41,388 bases of DNA from Chloroflexota bacterium (GCA_030612045.1 JAUWOP010000007.1:1-41388), one strand, 5' to 3'. Shown: positions 23,881 through 33,583, counted from the first letter of the stretch. The notes: generated by a model not told the origin, from the sequence alone. Numbers and translations: made by a program.

Positions 23881-24719
23881 TGGAAGTCTCCTCTACTATT
23901 GCTGAGTTCCGCCGGACAAGGGAGAAACTAGTTGGCTCTGTAGGTTTTGTTCCTACTATGGGATATCTGCACGAGGGACATCTGAGTCTGGTGCGCCAAG
24001 CACGAAGAGAGAATGACAGGATAGTGGTTAGCATTTTCGTCAATCCTGCACAATTTGGACCACAGGAAGACTTTGCTCAATATCCCCGTGATACCAAGCA
24101 GGATTTGAATTTACTAGAGAAAGAGGGTGCTGATGTAGTGTTTATGCCCTTGGTAAAGGACATGTACCCCACTCACTTCAGCACTTGGGTAGACGTAGAA
24201 GGGGTTGCTGCAAGGCTGGAAGGAGCAGTGAGGCCGGGCCACTTTAGGGGAGTAGCAACAGTAGTTGCTAAGTTGTTCAATATTGTCAAGCCCTACCGTG
24301 CATATTTTGGACAGAAGGATGCTCAGCAGGCAGTGGTTATCAGAAGAATGGTATCTGACCTGAATATGGATTTGAAAGTTCTAGTAGCACCTACAGTAAG
24401 AGAACTGAATGGACTGGCAATGAGTAGTCGTAACATCTACCTCAGTTCTACCGAAAGACAATCTGCCACTATCCTCTGGAGGTCACTTTGTCTGGCAAAG
24501 CAACTTTGGGAGAGAGGTGAGCAGGATGCTGAGCATTTGCGTGTAGAAATGACAAAGCTTATTCAGAAGGAAAGGCTGGCACACATTGATTACATCAGTA
24601 TAGCTGAGCCTGAGACCCTCGAAGAATTAGCTAAAATAGAAGGTTCTGCATTGGTCTCTCTGGCAGTCCGTATTGGTAAAACAAGGCTTATTGATAACAT
24701 TCTTCTGGAGGAATCATAA
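23880..24719 (+). CDS. panC: pantothenate synthetase
   Basis: A 279-aa enzyme that joins pantoate and beta-alanine with ATP to make pantothenate. VPTMGYLHEGHLSLVR contains the HxGH nucleotidyl-transfer motif. FVNPAQFGPQEDFAQYPRD, YFGQKDAQQAVVIRRM and LAMSSRNIYLS complete the family signatures. Length is standard. It overlaps panB by one base and the next gene by one base, so panB, panC and the CoA-ligase-like gene are coupled. No panD (aspartate decarboxylase) is present in the window. Confidence 0.95.
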   Translation: MEVSSTIAEFRRTREKLVGSVGFVPTMGYLHEGHLSLVRQARRENDRIVVSIFVNPAQFGPQEDFAQYPRDTKQDLNLLEKEGADVVFMPLVKDMYPTHFSTWVDVEGVAARLEGAVRPGHFRGVATVVAKLFNIVKPYRAYFGQKDAQQAVVIRRMVSDLNMDLKVLVAPTVRELNGLAMSSRNIYLSSTERQSATILWRSLCLAKQLWERGEQDAEHLRVEMTKLIQKERLAHIDYISIAEPETLEELAKIEGSALVSLAVRIGKTRLIDNILLEES

Positions 24720-26119
24720 TGACCCCATCACCACTAAAACATTTCTTTGAACCGGAAAGCATCGCTGTAATCGGCACATCCCGGACTAAAGGGAGGCCAG
24801 GGTACACTGTAGTGGAGAACCTTACTCGAGAAGGTTTTACTGGTAAGATATACCCCATCCACCCTGAGGCAAAGGAAATCCTGGGACTCAGGACATTCAC
24901 CAATATAGAAGAGGTACCCTATGATGTGGAGATGGCACTCTCACTAGCTCCTGTGAGTGAAACTCGACAGGTAGTAGAGCAGTGCATACGCAAAGGGGTC
25001 AAGGGTATCGAAATTCTAACTGGGGGCTTCTCTGAGGTAGGTGAAGAGGGACAGTCACTAGAAAAGGAGATTGTTTCTCTCGCTACTAATGCTGGGGTAA
25101 GAATCATGGGACCGAATGTCGTTGGTCCGATGAACTCGAAGAATAACCTTATTGTAACCCTGGGACCATTTAAAATTGCTAGAAAAGGCTCCGTGGCTTT
25201 AATCTGCCAGTCAGGTAACCTGCTCCATCCTAAAGAGGAGTGGATGTTTTCCTTTCATCGGATGGGGATAAGCAAGTCTATCGACCTGGGCAACAAGTCT
25301 GATATTGATGATGTTGATGTGCTGGAATATCTCAAGGATGACCCTGATACTAATGTTATCATTATTCACATGGAGGGGGTGAAGCGCGGCAGGGAGTTTC
25401 TAAGGGTCGCAAGAGAAGTTTCTCGTAAAAAGCCCGTGGTAGTGTATAAGACTGGGACAACAGAGGCAGGGTCAAAAGCAGCTTATTCCCACACAGCTTC
25501 ACTGACAGGAAGTAATCAGGTCTATGACGCCGCCTTCAAGCAGGCGGGAATAGTAAGGGCTGACAGTATTGAGGAACTTATGGATTTTGCCAAGGCATTC
25601 GCCTTTCTTCGCCCGCCACAGGGGAATAGGGTGGGAATAATTGCTAATAGTGGTGCTGCTGCTGTCATCGCCTCTGATGCCTGTGAGCAGTGTGGGTTGA
25701 AGGTGGCACCAATAGTACCACAAACGGTAGAAAAACTCGGGAAGGTCTTCCCTCTGCAGCTTGTCTCAAATCCCATGGATGTATCAAGCTTTGGCATATG
25801 GGCACTTGGGCCTAATGAGGCATTCAGAATAACAGCCCAGGCTTTTATAGAGGATGAAAATACGGATTGCCTCATCATTTTTATAGTATGCTTTTGGGGT
25901 GGGGGCTATTGGGAGCCAGAGGTATCTATTTTTGAGCCACTGGTCAAGCAGAGAAACAAACCGGTAGCAATAGTTCTTACTGGTTATGCAGATATTATAG
26001 CAGAAAAAGCTGAACATTATGAGGCAATAGGGCTACCTGTATTCCCCTCTGAAGAACGTGCTATAAAAGCCATCGCTGCCCTTTACCATCACAGAAATTA
26101 CTTCACCAACCCATGCTGA
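24719..26119 (+). CDS. ADP-forming acyl-CoA synthetase, alpha-subunit type
   Basis: A 466-aa protein with the domain order of the alpha part of ADP-forming acetate/acyl-CoA synthetases. It has a CoA-binding Rossmann domain (SIAVIGTSRTKGRPGYTV near residue 15), a succinyl-CoA-ligase-like domain, and a third ligase-CoA domain. GSKAAYSHTASLTG near residue 253 holds the phosphohistidine seen in this family. There is no ATP-grasp (beta) domain in this gene or next to it, so a partner must be elsewhere if it works as an ADP-forming ligase. Position in the pan operon is unusual and may point to a CoA-linked role. Confidence 0.85.
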   Translation: MTPSPLKHFFEPESIAVIGTSRTKGRPGYTVVENLTREGFTGKIYPIHPEAKEILGLRTFTNIEEVPYDVEMALSLAPVSETRQVVEQCIRKGVKGIEILTGGFSEVGEEGQSLEKEIVSLATNAGVRIMGPNVVGPMNSKNNLIVTLGPFKIARKGSVALICQSGNLLHPKEEWMFSFHRMGISKSIDLGNKSDIDDVDVLEYLKDDPDTNVIIIHMEGVKRGREFLRVAREVSRKKPVVVYKTGTTEAGSKAAYSHTASLTGSNQVYDAAFKQAGIVRADSIEELMDFAKAFAFLRPPQGNRVGIIANSGAAAVIASDACEQCGLKVAPIVPQTVEKLGKVFPLQLVSNPMDVSSFGIWALGPNEAFRITAQAFIEDENTDCLIIFIVCFWGGGYWEPEVSIFEPLVKQRNKPVAIVLTGYADIIAEKAEHYEAIGLPVFPSEERAIKAIAALYHHRNYFTNPC

Positions 26120-26255
26120 AGTCTGAAGTACTTTAGTCTATAGCCTTCGGTCTTCTTCACAAGCTCTATAGCTCTATAAACTCGGTGTGCTCTGTGGCTG
26201 TGTAGTTACTTTCAGCATCCCCGAGGTAAGTCAAGAAGAGACAAAGCATTGACAA

Positions 26256-26271
26256 CCACTATAAATTGTGG
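26256..26271. promoter_or_regulatory. NrdR box 1
   Basis: CCACTATAAATTGTGG is a near-perfect palindrome close to the NrdR-box consensus ACACWATATATWGTGT. It lies 31 bp, about three helical turns, from the second box, the spacing expected for cooperative NrdR binding. Confidence 0.75.
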
Positions 26272-26286
26272 TATGGTTGCTTGTGT

Positions 26287-26302
26287 ATCCAATATATAGT
26301 GT
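26287..26302. promoter_or_regulatory. NrdR box 2
   Basis: ATCCAATATATAGTGT matches the NrdR consensus at all but two positions. It ends 11 bp before the nrdR start codon, so binding would block transcription or initiation of nrdR and the downstream nrdJ. It forms a pair with box 1. Confidence 0.75.
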
Positions 26303-26313
26303 AGGCGTGGTTT

Positions 26314-26820
26314 ATGCGCTGTCCTTATTGTGATTATCAGGATTCTAAGGTGATTGATTCCCGCAGCACCAGTACGGGGATACGCCGCCGCCGTCAGTGT
26401 CTCCACTGCAGTTCTCGCTTTACTACCTATGAGCAAGTCCATTCCGACACCTTTCTCGTAGTTAAGAAGGATGGGAGACGGGAAGAGTTCAATAGAGATA
26501 AGCTAATTGCAGGTATTCGTAAGGCGTGCATTAAGAGACCTGTAGATAGTGAGAGTATTGAACACCTGACAGACCAGATTGAGGAGGAGCTTCATCAGCA
26601 GAACAAGGTGGAGGTAGTAAGTCAGGTTATTGGCGAAATGGTAATGGAGCATCTCAGGCTACTAGACCGTGTGGCGTATATCCGCTTCGCCAGTGTCTAC
26701 CGAGAGTTTGCTGATGTGGAAACCTTCAGGGAAGAGGTTGATGCACTGATTCAAGAACATGAAAAGACAACCTCACTCCAATTACCCATGATACCTGAGG
26801 TAAAACAAAAACAAGCTTAA
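26314..26820 (+). CDS. nrdR: ribonucleotide reductase repressor NrdR
   Basis: A 168-aa nucleotide-sensing repressor. MRCPYCDYQDSKVIDSR and RRRRQCLHCSSRFTTYE form the four-cysteine zinc ribbon (Cys3, 6, 29, 32) that binds DNA. The rest is an ATP-cone, starting VKKDGRREEFNRDKL, that senses ATP versus dATP. Length is slightly above the usual 150 because of a C-terminal tail. The two boxes just upstream indicate autoregulation, and the target nrdJ follows 51 bp later. Confidence 0.96.
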   Translation: MRCPYCDYQDSKVIDSRSTSTGIRRRRQCLHCSSRFTTYEQVHSDTFLVVKKDGRREEFNRDKLIAGIRKACIKRPVDSESIEHLTDQIEEELHQQNKVEVVSQVIGEMVMEHLRLLDRVAYIRFASVYREFADVETFREEVDALIQEHEKTTSLQLPMIPEVKQKQA

Positions 26821-26871
26821 ATCTCTCATTTTTTGTGTTCTCTGTGATGAAACAAAAAGGAGAAGCTAGTC

Positions 26872-29478
26872 ATGGTCAGTCGAAAGAAGGGAGCCATTAA
26901 TCCAGAGCGGGTAGCGCAGGACAGGATAGCTCAGGCTATCTTCGCCGCTACAGAATCAGTAGGAATATCTGATAGGGAACTGGTGGAACAGATTACTTCA
27001 GAGGTTATCCACCGCCTGGAGCGAGGACGGCTAGGAGAGAAGCTTCCCTTGCCAGGAATGGAGAGCCTTATCCCAGGGATTAAGCAGAAAGCTAAACTGG
27101 CTACTAAACCCACAGAGATTAATGAAACAATCAAAACAACACTGATAGAGATGGGACATCCCGAGATTGCTAAGGCGTATCTCTCCCACCAAAAGCAGTC
27201 TGCCACCTCCCCCTCTGTTATTGAACCAAGAAAGGCAGAACCTGTTCAGCATGGTACCCTCAAACTACAGGCTAATGCCCTAAGGGTACTGGAAAAACGA
27301 TATTTGCGTAAGAGTGAAGATGGAGAGGTCATTGAGACAGCGGAGGAGATGTTCCGTCGCGTTGCTCATAGTATTGCCTCAGCCGAAATGGCATTCAATC
27401 CCGATGCAGATGTGAAGGACTGGGAGGAAAGATTCTATAACCTGATGGTAAATCTGGAGTTCCTGCCCAACTCACCTACCCTGATGAATGCAGGACGAGA
27501 ATTAGGACAGCTATCAGCCTGTTTTGTCCTCCCTGTGGAGGACTCTATGGATTCTATCTTCGAGGCAGTTAAACACACGGCAATGATTCATAAAAGTGGG
27601 GGAGGAACAGGTTTCTCCTTCAGCAAGCTGAGACCTGAAAACGATAGAGTGGGCTCCACAGGTGGAGTAGCGAGTGGTCCTGTTTCCTTTATTCGTGCCT
27701 TCGATACTGCTACCGATGTCATCAAGCAAGGGGGAACACGCCGTGGAGCCAATATGGCAGTGCTTAGTGTTGACCACCCCGATATTCTAAAGTTTATTAC
27801 AGCGAAGGAAAATAATGATACCTTCAGTAATTTCAACTTCTCAGTAGCTACCACCGAGAAGTTTGTAGAGGCGGTCGAAAGCAGCAGTGAATATGAGCTT
27901 ATAAATCCTCACACTAAAAAGGCGGTAGGAAGACTCAATGCCAGAGAGGTCTTTGATACCATTATAGAGATGGCATGGAAAACGGGAGACCCGGGCATCG
28001 TCTTCATCGACCGCATAAATAGAGATAATCCTACACCCCATCTTGGGGAGATTGAGAGCACAAATCCTTGTGGTGAGCAGCCTCTCCTTCCCTATGAGTC
28101 ATGTAACCTGGGGTCAATTAACCTCAACAAGTTTTTGCGATGCCAGAATGAGAAGACAGAGATTGATTATCCTAAGCTCTCTCGTATTATCGGTGAGACA
28201 ATCCGATTTCTTGACAATGTGATAGAGGTTAATAAATTCCCCCTGCCTCAGATATCCCAGATGAGTCGGAAAACCAGGAAGGTTGGGTTAGGTGTAATGG
28301 GCTTTGCCGACATGCTTATTCAGCTAGGTATACCCTATGACTCTGAGGAGGCACCTGGAATAGCAGATGAACTCATGCGCTTCATTAGTCAGGAGGCACT
28401 TGTTGCCTCGGTAGAACTCGGTAATGAAAGAGGCGTCTTCCCTGCCTTTGAAGGCAGCATATATGATGTTCCAGGAGATTCACAGGTGAGGAATGCTGCT
28501 CGTACTACCATCGCTCCCACAGGCACCCTAAGTATTATTGCCGGGTGCTCCAGTGGTATTGAACCACTCTTCGCCCTTTCCTATACTCGGACTATTCTCG
28601 AAGGGGAACAGTTACTTGAGGTAAATCCCCTGTTTGAGGAGATGGCACGGAAGAAAGGGTTTTACTCAGAGGATTTAATGCGTAGAATTGCTGAGAGTGG
28701 TACGGTGCGTGGGTTGCAAGATGTACCTGAGGAAATACAGAAGGTTTTTGTTACCGCTCACGATATATCCCCTGAGTGGCATGTAAGGATGCAGGCAGCA
28801 TTCCAGAAATATACTGATAATGCTGTATCTAAGACAGTCAACTTGCCCCACCATGCTACTAAGGAGGAGGTAGCCGATGTTTTCTTCCTTGCATATAAAG
28901 AGGGTTGTAAGGGAATAACTATCTATCGAGACGGCAGCAAGGATAGCCAGGTGCTAAGCGTCACTCCCCGGAAAGGAGCCCCTCAGGCAGTAACCCCTGC
29001 TCCCCGGAAAAGGCCGGGAATTACTAGAGGGTTTACTAAGAGGGTATCTACGGGGTGTGGGCATATCTATATTACGGTAAACTCTGATGAGCGGGGTCCT
29101 TGCGAAGTCTTTTCCAGTTTAGGTAAGTCAGGAGGATGTGCTTCAGCACAGCTTGAAGCTATCAGTCGGTTAATCTCTCTAGCACTGCGCTCCGGGATAG
29201 AACCGAGCTCTATCAGCAAGTATCTGCGGGGCATTCGCTGCCCCTCCATTGTATGGGAGGATGGCCATGCTGTCCTTTCATGTCCTGATGCTATAGGCAG
29301 TGTGCTGGAGGGATGTACACAAATCGGCAAAGGTGATGCTGGTAATAGCAACACACATAGCGAAGCTGTAACAGTTACGGAGAGCTATGGGGGACAATGT
29401 CCCGATTGTGGAAACATATTAGTATATCAAGAGGGGTGCCATATCTGCCATAATTGCGGATACACCAAGTGCGGCTAA
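26872..29478 (+). CDS. nrdJ: adenosylcobalamin-dependent ribonucleotide reductase
   Basis: An 868-aa class II ribonucleotide reductase that makes deoxynucleotides with a B12-generated radical and needs no oxygen. The N-terminal 100 residues look like a degenerate ATP-cone (DRIAQAIFAATESVGI through MGHPEIAKAYLSH). Catalytic features are SACFVLPVEDSMDS near residue 216, HKSGGGTGFSFS, NPCGEQPLLPYESCNLGSIN near 398, and PTGTLSIIAGCSSGIEP. The C-terminal CPDCGN and CHICHNCGYTKCG cysteines fit the redox-active tail and zinc-ribbon end. AAGGAGA sits 8 nt before the ATG. Regulation by NrdR is expected. Confidence 0.96.
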   Translation: MVSRKKGAINPERVAQDRIAQAIFAATESVGISDRELVEQITSEVIHRLERGRLGEKLPLPGMESLIPGIKQKAKLATKPTEINETIKTTLIEMGHPEIAKAYLSHQKQSATSPSVIEPRKAEPVQHGTLKLQANALRVLEKRYLRKSEDGEVIETAEEMFRRVAHSIASAEMAFNPDADVKDWEERFYNLMVNLEFLPNSPTLMNAGRELGQLSACFVLPVEDSMDSIFEAVKHTAMIHKSGGGTGFSFSKLRPENDRVGSTGGVASGPVSFIRAFDTATDVIKQGGTRRGANMAVLSVDHPDILKFITAKENNDTFSNFNFSVATTEKFVEAVESSSEYELINPHTKKAVGRLNAREVFDTIIEMAWKTGDPGIVFIDRINRDNPTPHLGEIESTNPCGEQPLLPYESCNLGSINLNKFLRCQNEKTEIDYPKLSRIIGETIRFLDNVIEVNKFPLPQISQMSRKTRKVGLGVMGFADMLIQLGIPYDSEEAPGIADELMRFISQEALVASVELGNERGVFPAFEGSIYDVPGDSQVRNAARTTIAPTGTLSIIAGCSSGIEPLFALSYTRTILEGEQLLEVNPLFEEMARKKGFYSEDLMRRIAESGTVRGLQDVPEEIQKVFVTAHDISPEWHVRMQAAFQKYTDNAVSKTVNLPHHATKEEVADVFFLAYKEGCKGITIYRDGSKDSQVLSVTPRKGAPQAVTPAPRKRPGITRGFTKRVSTGCGHIYITVNSDERGPCEVFSSLGKSGGCASAQLEAISRLISLALRSGIEPSSISKYLRGIRCPSIVWEDGHAVLSCPDAIGSVLEGCTQIGKGDAGNSNTHSEAVTVTESYGGQCPDCGNILVYQEGCHICHNCGYTKCG

Positions 29479-29546
29479 GGAGTTTATTGAGTTCCTTACC
29501 CTTCGATTCCCACACAGATCAGTTCCGTCGATGAGGTTTAGGGGAG

Positions 29547-31724
29547 ATGACATATCCTATCGTGGCTGGAAAGCCGCTCCTACAGTTACCAGACAAGCTA
29601 ACGCGGCTGGGGGAACTTGCCTACAATTTTTGGTGGACCTGGAACCAGGAAGCTGGTGACTTGTTTCGACAGCTTGCCCCCAGCTTGTGGGAGACAACAG
29701 GACAGAACCCTGTACTTATGCTGGGAACAATAAGTCAGTGGCGGCTCCAGGAGTTAGCCAATGACAAAGGATTTCTATCAAACCTGGAGCATGTTTGTAG
29801 GAAATTCGATGAGTACATGGGTAATGAACAAACATGGTACAAAAGAACCTATGGTACCACAGGAGAGACATGTACTGCCTATTTCTCGGCTGAGTTTGGT
29901 CTTACGGGATGTCTTCCCATTTACTCTGGTGGCTTGGGAGTTTTAGCTGGGGATCACCTGAAATCAGCCAGTGACCTGGGGCTTCCTTTGGTTGGAGTTG
30001 GACTCCTCTACCAGGAGGGGTACTTCCACCAGTGTCTCAGAAGAGACGGTCGGCAGAGCGAACTATATCCCAGCAACGACTTCCACAACATACCGATTCA
30101 ACTACAGCGGCAAGAAGATGGATCACCGCTAATTATTGAAGTAGGTTACTCTACTCACCAAGTTACGATTCAGGTATGGCATGCCCAGGTCGGACATGTG
30201 CCTCTCTTCTTACTTGATGCAAACCTGGTAGCAAATTCTGCACAGGACAGACAGATTACCAATCGCCTATATGGTGGTGACCTGAATATGCGCCTCTGCC
30301 AGGAAATCGTGCTGGGCATTGGTGGCATCCGCGCCCTGAATGCTATGGGAATACAACCAACAGTGTGCCATATGAACGAAGGCCATGCCGCTTTTGCCGC
30401 ACTAGAACGAATCCGCATTACGATGTCCCAAAACCATCTTTCTTTTGCTGAGGCTCGAGGGCTGGTGTCGGTAAGCAACATATTTACCACTCATACAACA
30501 GTTCTGGCTGGCATTGATGAGTTCCCTCCAGGGCTTGTGGATAAGCATCTCTGTGACTACTATTCATTGCTTGGCCTATCATGCGATGAATTCCTGGCTC
30601 TAGGGCGACGGAACCCCACAGACGAAAGCGAACCCTTTTGCATGCCGGTCCTTGCCTTCCGACTATCCACCCAGGCAAATGGGGTCAGCAAGTTGCACGG
30701 CGAGGTATCACGTCGGCTGTGGCAGAACATCTGGACTGATCTATCTGAAGAGGAAGTGCCCATCACCTCAGTGACCAATGGTATTCACCTCCGTTCATGG
30801 ATATCCGGGAATACCACAGGTTCACTCTTCGACCAATATCTGGGGAAGCATTGGCGAGATGACCCATCGAATGTTAGCATCTGGCAGAAGATAGATAATA
30901 TCCCTGCTGAGGAACTGTGGCAGGCGCATGAGCAGTGCCGTGAACGGCTCGTGATGGTGGTCCGCCAGCGGCTGCGGGCGCAGCTTAGGCAACAAGGTGC
31001 TCCTCCAGACGAAATTAGGATGGCTGACAAAGCGCTGGACCCAAAAACCTTGACTATAGGGCTCGCTCGGCGCTTTGCTGAGTACAAGCGCCCCACTTTG
31101 ATCCTCCATGACCCAGAGCGTCTACAGCGTATTCTGACCAATCGGGATCACCCCGTTCAAATTATATTTGCAGGGAAAGCCCACCCTGACGACAAGATTG
31201 GTAAGAAGTTGATTCAGCAGATAGTTCACTTCACGAGGAGGAAAGGGCTATACTACCAGATTGCCTTCATTGAAGACTATGACATGACTCTGGCACGCTA
31301 TCTCGTCCAAGGGGTAGACATCTGGCTCAATACGCCCCGCCGTCCCCTAGAGGCCTGTGGTACCAGTGGAATGAAAGCGGCCGCTAACGGTGTCCTCAAT
31401 GTGAGTGTTCTAGATGGTTGGTGGCCGGAGATATATCAACCTGACATCGGGTGGGCTATCGGGTGCGGGGAAGTGTACAAGGACGCTAAGTATCAGGATG
31501 AGGTCGAATCTCAGGCTATCTATGACATCCTGGAGAGGGAAGTTATCCCTCTGTTTTACAACCGAGACAACGATAACCTACCCCAAAACTGGATCAAACG
31601 GATGAAGTCTACCATGCAGGCTATTTGTCCCAGGTTCAACACAGATCGGATGGTCCGCGAATACTATGAGCATTTCTATACTCCTGCCATTGAGCAATAT
31701 AAGCATCTTACCACTGATGGTTGA
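29547..31724 (+). CDS. glgP: alpha-glucan (glycogen/maltodextrin) phosphorylase
   Basis: A 725-aa PLP-dependent glucan phosphorylase of the shorter bacterial/archaeal type with an N-terminal DUF3417 region (LAYNFWWTWNQEAGDLFRQL). It releases glucose 1-phosphate from alpha-1,4-glucan. SGGLGVLAGDHLKSASDLG, CHMNEGHAAFAALERI, RFAEYKRPTLI and EACGTSGMKAAANGVLN are visible; the last contains the cofactor lysine near residue 611. The tracked ATG follows GGGGAG with no spacing, which is poor for initiation; GTG 29562 is an alternative. It opens the glucan cluster and converges on a glycosyltransferase gene. Confidence 0.93.
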   Translation: MTYPIVAGKPLLQLPDKLTRLGELAYNFWWTWNQEAGDLFRQLAPSLWETTGQNPVLMLGTISQWRLQELANDKGFLSNLEHVCRKFDEYMGNEQTWYKRTYGTTGETCTAYFSAEFGLTGCLPIYSGGLGVLAGDHLKSASDLGLPLVGVGLLYQEGYFHQCLRRDGRQSELYPSNDFHNIPIQLQRQEDGSPLIIEVGYSTHQVTIQVWHAQVGHVPLFLLDANLVANSAQDRQITNRLYGGDLNMRLCQEIVLGIGGIRALNAMGIQPTVCHMNEGHAAFAALERIRITMSQNHLSFAEARGLVSVSNIFTTHTTVLAGIDEFPPGLVDKHLCDYYSLLGLSCDEFLALGRRNPTDESEPFCMPVLAFRLSTQANGVSKLHGEVSRRLWQNIWTDLSEEEVPITSVTNGIHLRSWISGNTTGSLFDQYLGKHWRDDPSNVSIWQKIDNIPAEELWQAHEQCRERLVMVVRQRLRAQLRQQGAPPDEIRMADKALDPKTLTIGLARRFAEYKRPTLILHDPERLQRILTNRDHPVQIIFAGKAHPDDKIGKKLIQQIVHFTRRKGLYYQIAFIEDYDMTLARYLVQGVDIWLNTPRRPLEACGTSGMKAAANGVLNVSVLDGWWPEIYQPDIGWAIGCGEVYKDAKYQDEVESQAIYDILEREVIPLFYNRDNDNLPQNWIKRMKSTMQAICPRFNTDRMVREYYEHFYTPAIEQYKHLTTDG

Positions 31725-31771
31725 AAATTAAATATAAAAAGCCAGCACACCCACTGAAATCAGTATTAGCC

Positions 31772-32992
31772 TCAGTCAGATAGTTCATGGTAGATACCGA
31801 TAAGCTTCTTAGCTGCTTTTTCCCATGTGAGCCTTGCTACCTCTTGGGTAGCACCATTTGAGAGCTCTTCAGCCAGGGAGTCACGATTATTGACCATAGT
31901 GAGAATCCCTTCGGCAATGCTATCTATGTCCCAATAGTCAACCCGTAGGCAGCACTTAACCACCTCGGTAACTCCAGCATGCCGTGGAATAATGACAGGA
32001 ACTCCATGTTGCATTGCCTCTAGAGCCACGAGGCCAAACGGTTCAGATACTGAGGTCATGACACAAACACTAGCCAATGTGTATATGCGACTCAGGTCAA
32101 ACTGTGATAAAAATCCAAGAAAGCGCACATTGTCTGCAATACCCAAATCATTAACCATTCTCTCAAGGTAGTATCGCATATCACCATCTCCTACTATGAG
32201 GAAGTGCAACTCAGGGGCAAATTCCAAGACTCTTTTTGCCGCCAGCAGAAAATACTGTGGTCCTTTTTGAACAGTGAGTCTACCCACAAACAGAACGATC
32301 TTTGTCCGATGAGAACAAGATTGCTTCATCGCTACATTCTCCATAATGGCAGGTGATAATAGGTGAATGTCCTTATCTATCCCATTGTGAATCACCTTCA
32401 CCTTGCGAGGGCATACTCCGTAATTCTTGATGACCTGTTGCTTGGTATATCTACTTACGGTGATGACCTGGTCAGCGGCAATAAGCCCCTCCTTCTCTAA
32501 AGCGCAAATCTGAGGGCTAGGAGTTCCAGGGGTGCGGTCATGTTCAGTGGAGTGTACGTGCACCACCAGTGGTTTTCCTAAAGCCTGCATTGCCAATATG
32601 CCTGCTCGGTATGTCATCCAATCATGAGCATGGATGACATCAAAAGTATCCTGTTGCCCAGTTTGTATTACTGCCTCCCCAAAGCGGTTTACCTCATCCA
32701 GAATATTATCACCATATAAACTAGCACCATAACCAGAAATGCAAAATTGCAAAGGGTTGATCATACTGGATTCAGTTACCTCGCCAATCCGAACACTACC
32801 TAAGACACCGATAACATTTATGGAGCCTTTTCCATAATGCTTGTGTTGTCCCAAGTCCTGAACTGCCCATGGCATAACAAATACGACGTCCTCTCCTTCA
32901 TGCCTCAGTGCTCTAAGTAAGCCATTACAAGCGGTGCCCAGGCCACCACTAGCTAGTGGTGGTAGCTCCCAACCTAACATCAGAATCTTCAT
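31772..32992 (-). CDS. GT4/GT5-type glycosyltransferase, glycogen synthase-like
   Basis: A 406-aa GT-B glycosyltransferase. The N-terminus MKILMLGWELPPLASGGLG resembles glycogen/starch synthase glucose-donor sites. VHAHDWMT, VFVGRLTVQKGPQYFLLA near residue 234, and the donor-binding SEPFGLVALEAMQHGVPVI with the E-x7-E pair near 326 complete the family. It probably transfers a sugar from a nucleotide donor to an alpha-glucan, judged by its neighbours glucan phosphorylase and GH57 enzymes; donor and acceptor cannot be read. It is divergent from the first GH57 gene. Confidence 0.85.
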   Translation of the reverse strand: MKILMLGWELPPLASGGLGTACNGLLRALRHEGEDVVFVMPWAVQDLGQHKHYGKGSINVIGVLGSVRIGEVTESSMINPLQFCISGYGASLYGDNILDEVNRFGEAVIQTGQQDTFDVIHAHDWMTYRAGILAMQALGKPLVVHVHSTEHDRTPGTPSPQICALEKEGLIAADQVITVSRYTKQQVIKNYGVCPRKVKVIHNGIDKDIHLLSPAIMENVAMKQSCSHRTKIVLFVGRLTVQKGPQYFLLAAKRVLEFAPELHFLIVGDGDMRYYLERMVNDLGIADNVRFLGFLSQFDLSRIYTLASVCVMTSVSEPFGLVALEAMQHGVPVIIPRHAGVTEVVKCCLRVDYWDIDSIAEGILTMVNNRDSLAEELSNGATQEVARLTWEKAAKKLIGIYHELSD

Positions 32993-33035
32993 TCACATAT
33001 ACTCCTATTATCTTACATTTACAGATGGAGGCTTA

Positions 33036-33072
33036 GGACAGAGATAGAGAAGGGAGGTCTCTATCTCTGTCC
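33036..33072. promoter_or_regulatory. 15-bp hairpin in leader of the minus-strand glycosyltransferase
   Basis: GGACAGAGATAGAGA and its perfect reverse complement flank a 7-nt AGGGAGG loop. It lies about 45 bp upstream of the minus-strand glycosyltransferase start, so it would be in that transcript's leader (loop CCTCCCT in RNA) or act as an operator. The remaining spacer up to 33583 is AT-rich with no gene that I can see. A TATAAT at 33557 could serve the GH57 gene with a very short leader. Confidence 0.5.
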
Positions 33073-33583
33073 CTGGTCTGTTTTTCCTCAGCCCCAAAAT
33101 TCAGCCGTGGGAGCAGTATTCCTGCCATAGCCTATCTCAGAAGGCTATATAAGTCGATGCAGGGCAACTACCCTTAAGAATTTAGTATGAATTATAATTC
33201 TAAGGTAGCCAATCAGTTAATGACAAGAAATTGTAATCACCATTGCTTTGGGCTAGCTTGTTTCTAGTACCCCTTCCTTAAAGGCACTTTTGAGGAGACA
33301 ATCTATAAGCACTCATTTGCTTAGCTACTTTTCACAATGCCTACTTTGGTGTCCTGATAGTATCATTTTTCACTGTATGGTTGCACTGCCCATCTCATCT
33401 TTTATTTTTTCGCAACGCTTATGCTAATCACTCTACGAGTCCCCATATGAGTCATGCAACCCTTCAAATAGTATCAAATAATCCTCGCAATAATATTGGG
33501 TGCACCCCAGGTGAGTGCTCGTGATAATTTATGCTACAATACTGAACAGTAACTGGTATAATATAAGTGGGAGGAAGAAGCCA

